Program-made: the position numbers and the translations under genes
The notes under the pieces: generated by a model
Told to the model about the DNA's origin: nothing
Databases searched by the model: none
What the model saw: the letters and a program-made list of their open reading frames with translations, nothing else
Assembly: GCA_964635975.1 (NCBI GenBank)
Contig: CAZWPO010000002.1
Span: 123,000 to 186,999 of the forward strand
From: UBA5314 sp964635975
GTDB taxonomy: Bacteria; Bacillota; Syntrophomonadia; Syntrophomonadales; Syntrophomonadaceae
Direction: 5' to 3'
Length of the DNA stretch: 64,000 nt
Shown here: piece by piece, positions 63,100 to 64,000 of the stretch
How positions within the stretch are numbered: the stretch's first letter is position 1
How the letters are laid out: each line of letters begins with the position of its first letter

Positions 63100-63769
63100 A
63101 CAAATCAGCAAAAAATACGGATCACAAACTGTACTAATAAAGGCTGAACTGGAGATTGGCTCTGATATTAAAGCCCTTATCGGTATTAATGGGAGCGGTA
63201 AATCCACTTTTTTGAAAATAATAGCCGGCATTGTTCACGCTGACCAGGGGCGGGTGATAATCAATGAGCGGGATGTTACATCTCTCCCTCCTGAGCTCCG
63301 TAATGTGGGGTATGTTCCGCAGCATCCCGCCCTCTTCGGTAACATGAGCGTTAAGGACAATATCCTATATGGTATGCGTAATGGGAAAGGATCAGAAGCG
63401 GCCTACTCACGTCTCGTAGAAATGCTGGGGCTTCAGGATGTTTTACAAAAAAAGCCGCAAGAACTTAGCGGAGGTTACAAAAGTCGGACTTCCCTTGCTC
63501 GTGCCCTGGTGCCGCAGCCTGAAATTCTGCTTATGGATGAACCCCTCAGTGGAATGGATGTTGTGTTAAAAGAAAGAATACTCCCCGATTTTCGCAGGGT
63601 GCTTAAGGAGCTGGCTGTGCCTGTGCTTTATGTTACCCATGATCCAAAGGAGGCGGAACTCCTGGCAGACAACTATGCCATTATGAATAATGGCGGCATT
63701 CAAGTAGTTGAATCTTCAGCCGAAGCATTTGAAATGATTCATAACAGTATTCTTCAAGCATATGCTTAA
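63086..63769 (+). CDS. modC: molybdate/tungstate ABC ATPase ModC, short form
   Basis: 227 residues: Walker A GINGSGKSTFLKII, signature ELSGGYKSRTSLARA, Walker B ILLMDEPLSGMD, H-loop YVTHDPKEAELL. It lacks the C-terminal TOBE/MOP domain of E. coli-type ModC, which senses molybdate, so feedback at this level is likely lost and control may rest on the riboswitch. Confidence 0.92.
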   Translation: MLKAKQISKKYGSQTVLIKAELEIGSDIKALIGINGSGKSTFLKIIAGIVHADQGRVIINERDVTSLPPELRNVGYVPQHPALFGNMSVKDNILYGMRNGKGSEAAYSRLVEMLGLQDVLQKKPQELSGGYKSRTSLARALVPQPEILLMDEPLSGMDVVLKERILPDFRRVLKELAVPVLYVTHDPKEAELLADNYAIMNNGGIQVVESSAEAFEMIHNSILQAYA

Positions 63770-63779
63770 ATTACCCTAG

Positions 63780-63815
63780 AAAGGGGCTGTCTCAACATTT
63801 TGAGGCAGCCCCTTT
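63780..63815 (+). terminator. terminator after modABC
   Basis: AAAGGGGCTGTCTCA/TGAGGCAGCCCCTTT, a near-perfect 15-bp stem, 10 nt after the modC stop. The U-run is short. The stretch 63816-63943 has no gene that I can support. Confidence 0.8.
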
Positions 63816-63943
63816 CAGCTTGCCAAAGGAGTTAGCAAGCTTTATCATAAGCAGGATTCTATTCATCTATACGATTTCGGTTAATCAATCCGGCTTTACC
63901 AGTATTATAGCTACTGCTGCAGTTGAACAAAGTGCAAAGAGTT

Positions 63944-64000
63944 TTATTCCTTTTTCAACTCCTTAAACCATTTTTCATTGTGATGTGCGGTTATTTCTGC
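63944..64000 (-). CDS. C-terminal end of an unidentified protein
   Basis: The minus strand enters the window with an 18-residue open frame (AEITAHHNEKWFKELKKE) closed by TAA at 63944-63946. Its polar, helical ending and the stop look natural, but it is too short to assign. Confidence 0.5.
   Translation of the reverse strand, partial: AEITAHHNEKWFKELKKE

Noticed and set aside
1..64000. CRISPR arrays, rRNA genes, prophage or plasmid functions
   Set aside because: No regularly spaced repeats, rRNA or phage-type genes were seen anywhere in the window.

Overview
The window is a draft-assembly contig (a 100-N gap at 27236-27335 and a 10-N gap at 46115-46124) from an anaerobic, probably spore-forming member of the Firmicutes, most like the syntrophic Clostridia (Syntrophomonas-type). 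This rests on sporulation-type genes (YtxC, a PdaB-like deacetylase), a T-box on pheST, an L20-type leader on infC-rpmI-rplT, a beta-oxidation operon beside a sigma-54 activator, a membrane pyrophosphatase, and a [NiFe]-hydrogenase locus with its own nickel, selenium and molybdate/tungstate uptake genes. The species assignment is inference.

Layout. 1-6.3 kb: end of a PP2C phosphatase, a thioesterase, corrinoid genes (phosphatase, adenosyltransferase, CbiX) and small envelope or metal-cluster proteins. 6.4-15 kb: a chemoreceptor, a Lon-like AAA protease with a small lipoprotein, and two tandem uridine-kinase-like paralogues. 15-24.2 kb: translation block (pheT lacking its tRNA-binding domain, pheS, an RNA methyltransferase, rplT-rpmI-infC with a non-AUG start, thrS, ytxC, tRNA-Val). 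24.5-33.7 kb: PdaB-like deacetylase, a sigma-54 activator, and an operon of CoA-transferase, DUF35-type protein, SCP-x-like thiolase, 3-hydroxyacyl-CoA dehydrogenase, acyl-CoA dehydrogenase and enoyl-CoA hydratase, read from a -24/-12 promoter at about 33.65 kb. 34-37.5 kb: a 26-codon gene, an MBL hydrolase, two hypotheticals and an EamA transporter. 38-46 kb: hppA, then two two-component systems flanked by two small exported proteins; one response regulator carries a nonsense codon. 46.2-60.8 kb: TusA-like protein and YedE (selenium-type), hypE-D-C-F, protease, cytochrome b, hydrogenase large and small subunits, hypB-hypA, then cbiO-Q-N-M (nickel/cobalt ECF transporter), all on the minus strand. 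61-63.8 kb: a riboswitch-controlled modABC operon on the plus strand.

The most striking content is the hydrogenase locus. The large subunit is split by an in-frame UGA exactly at the second cysteine of the N-terminal nickel-binding motif (RICGV-UGA-PVAHA). It is followed at the proper distance by a stem-loop with the features of a bacterial SECIS, so selenocysteine is predicted at a position that bridges Ni and Fe in standard enzymes. Known [NiFeSe] enzymes carry Sec at the first cysteine of the C-terminal motif, which here is an ordinary DPCLACAIH. The transcript that begins upstream of hypA carries two complete tandem molybdenum/tungsten-cofactor (Moco/Tuco) riboswitch-like modules, each with its own terminator; a third copy precedes modABC. 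I infer a circuit in which the state of the Mo/W cofactor (formate dehydrogenase branch) sets expression of the Ni/Se hydrogenase branch.

A second unexplained structure is a 148-bp element present twice (14.8 and 35.3 kb). Each copy sits between two identical copies of a local terminator hairpin, as if insertion had duplicated the entire terminator.
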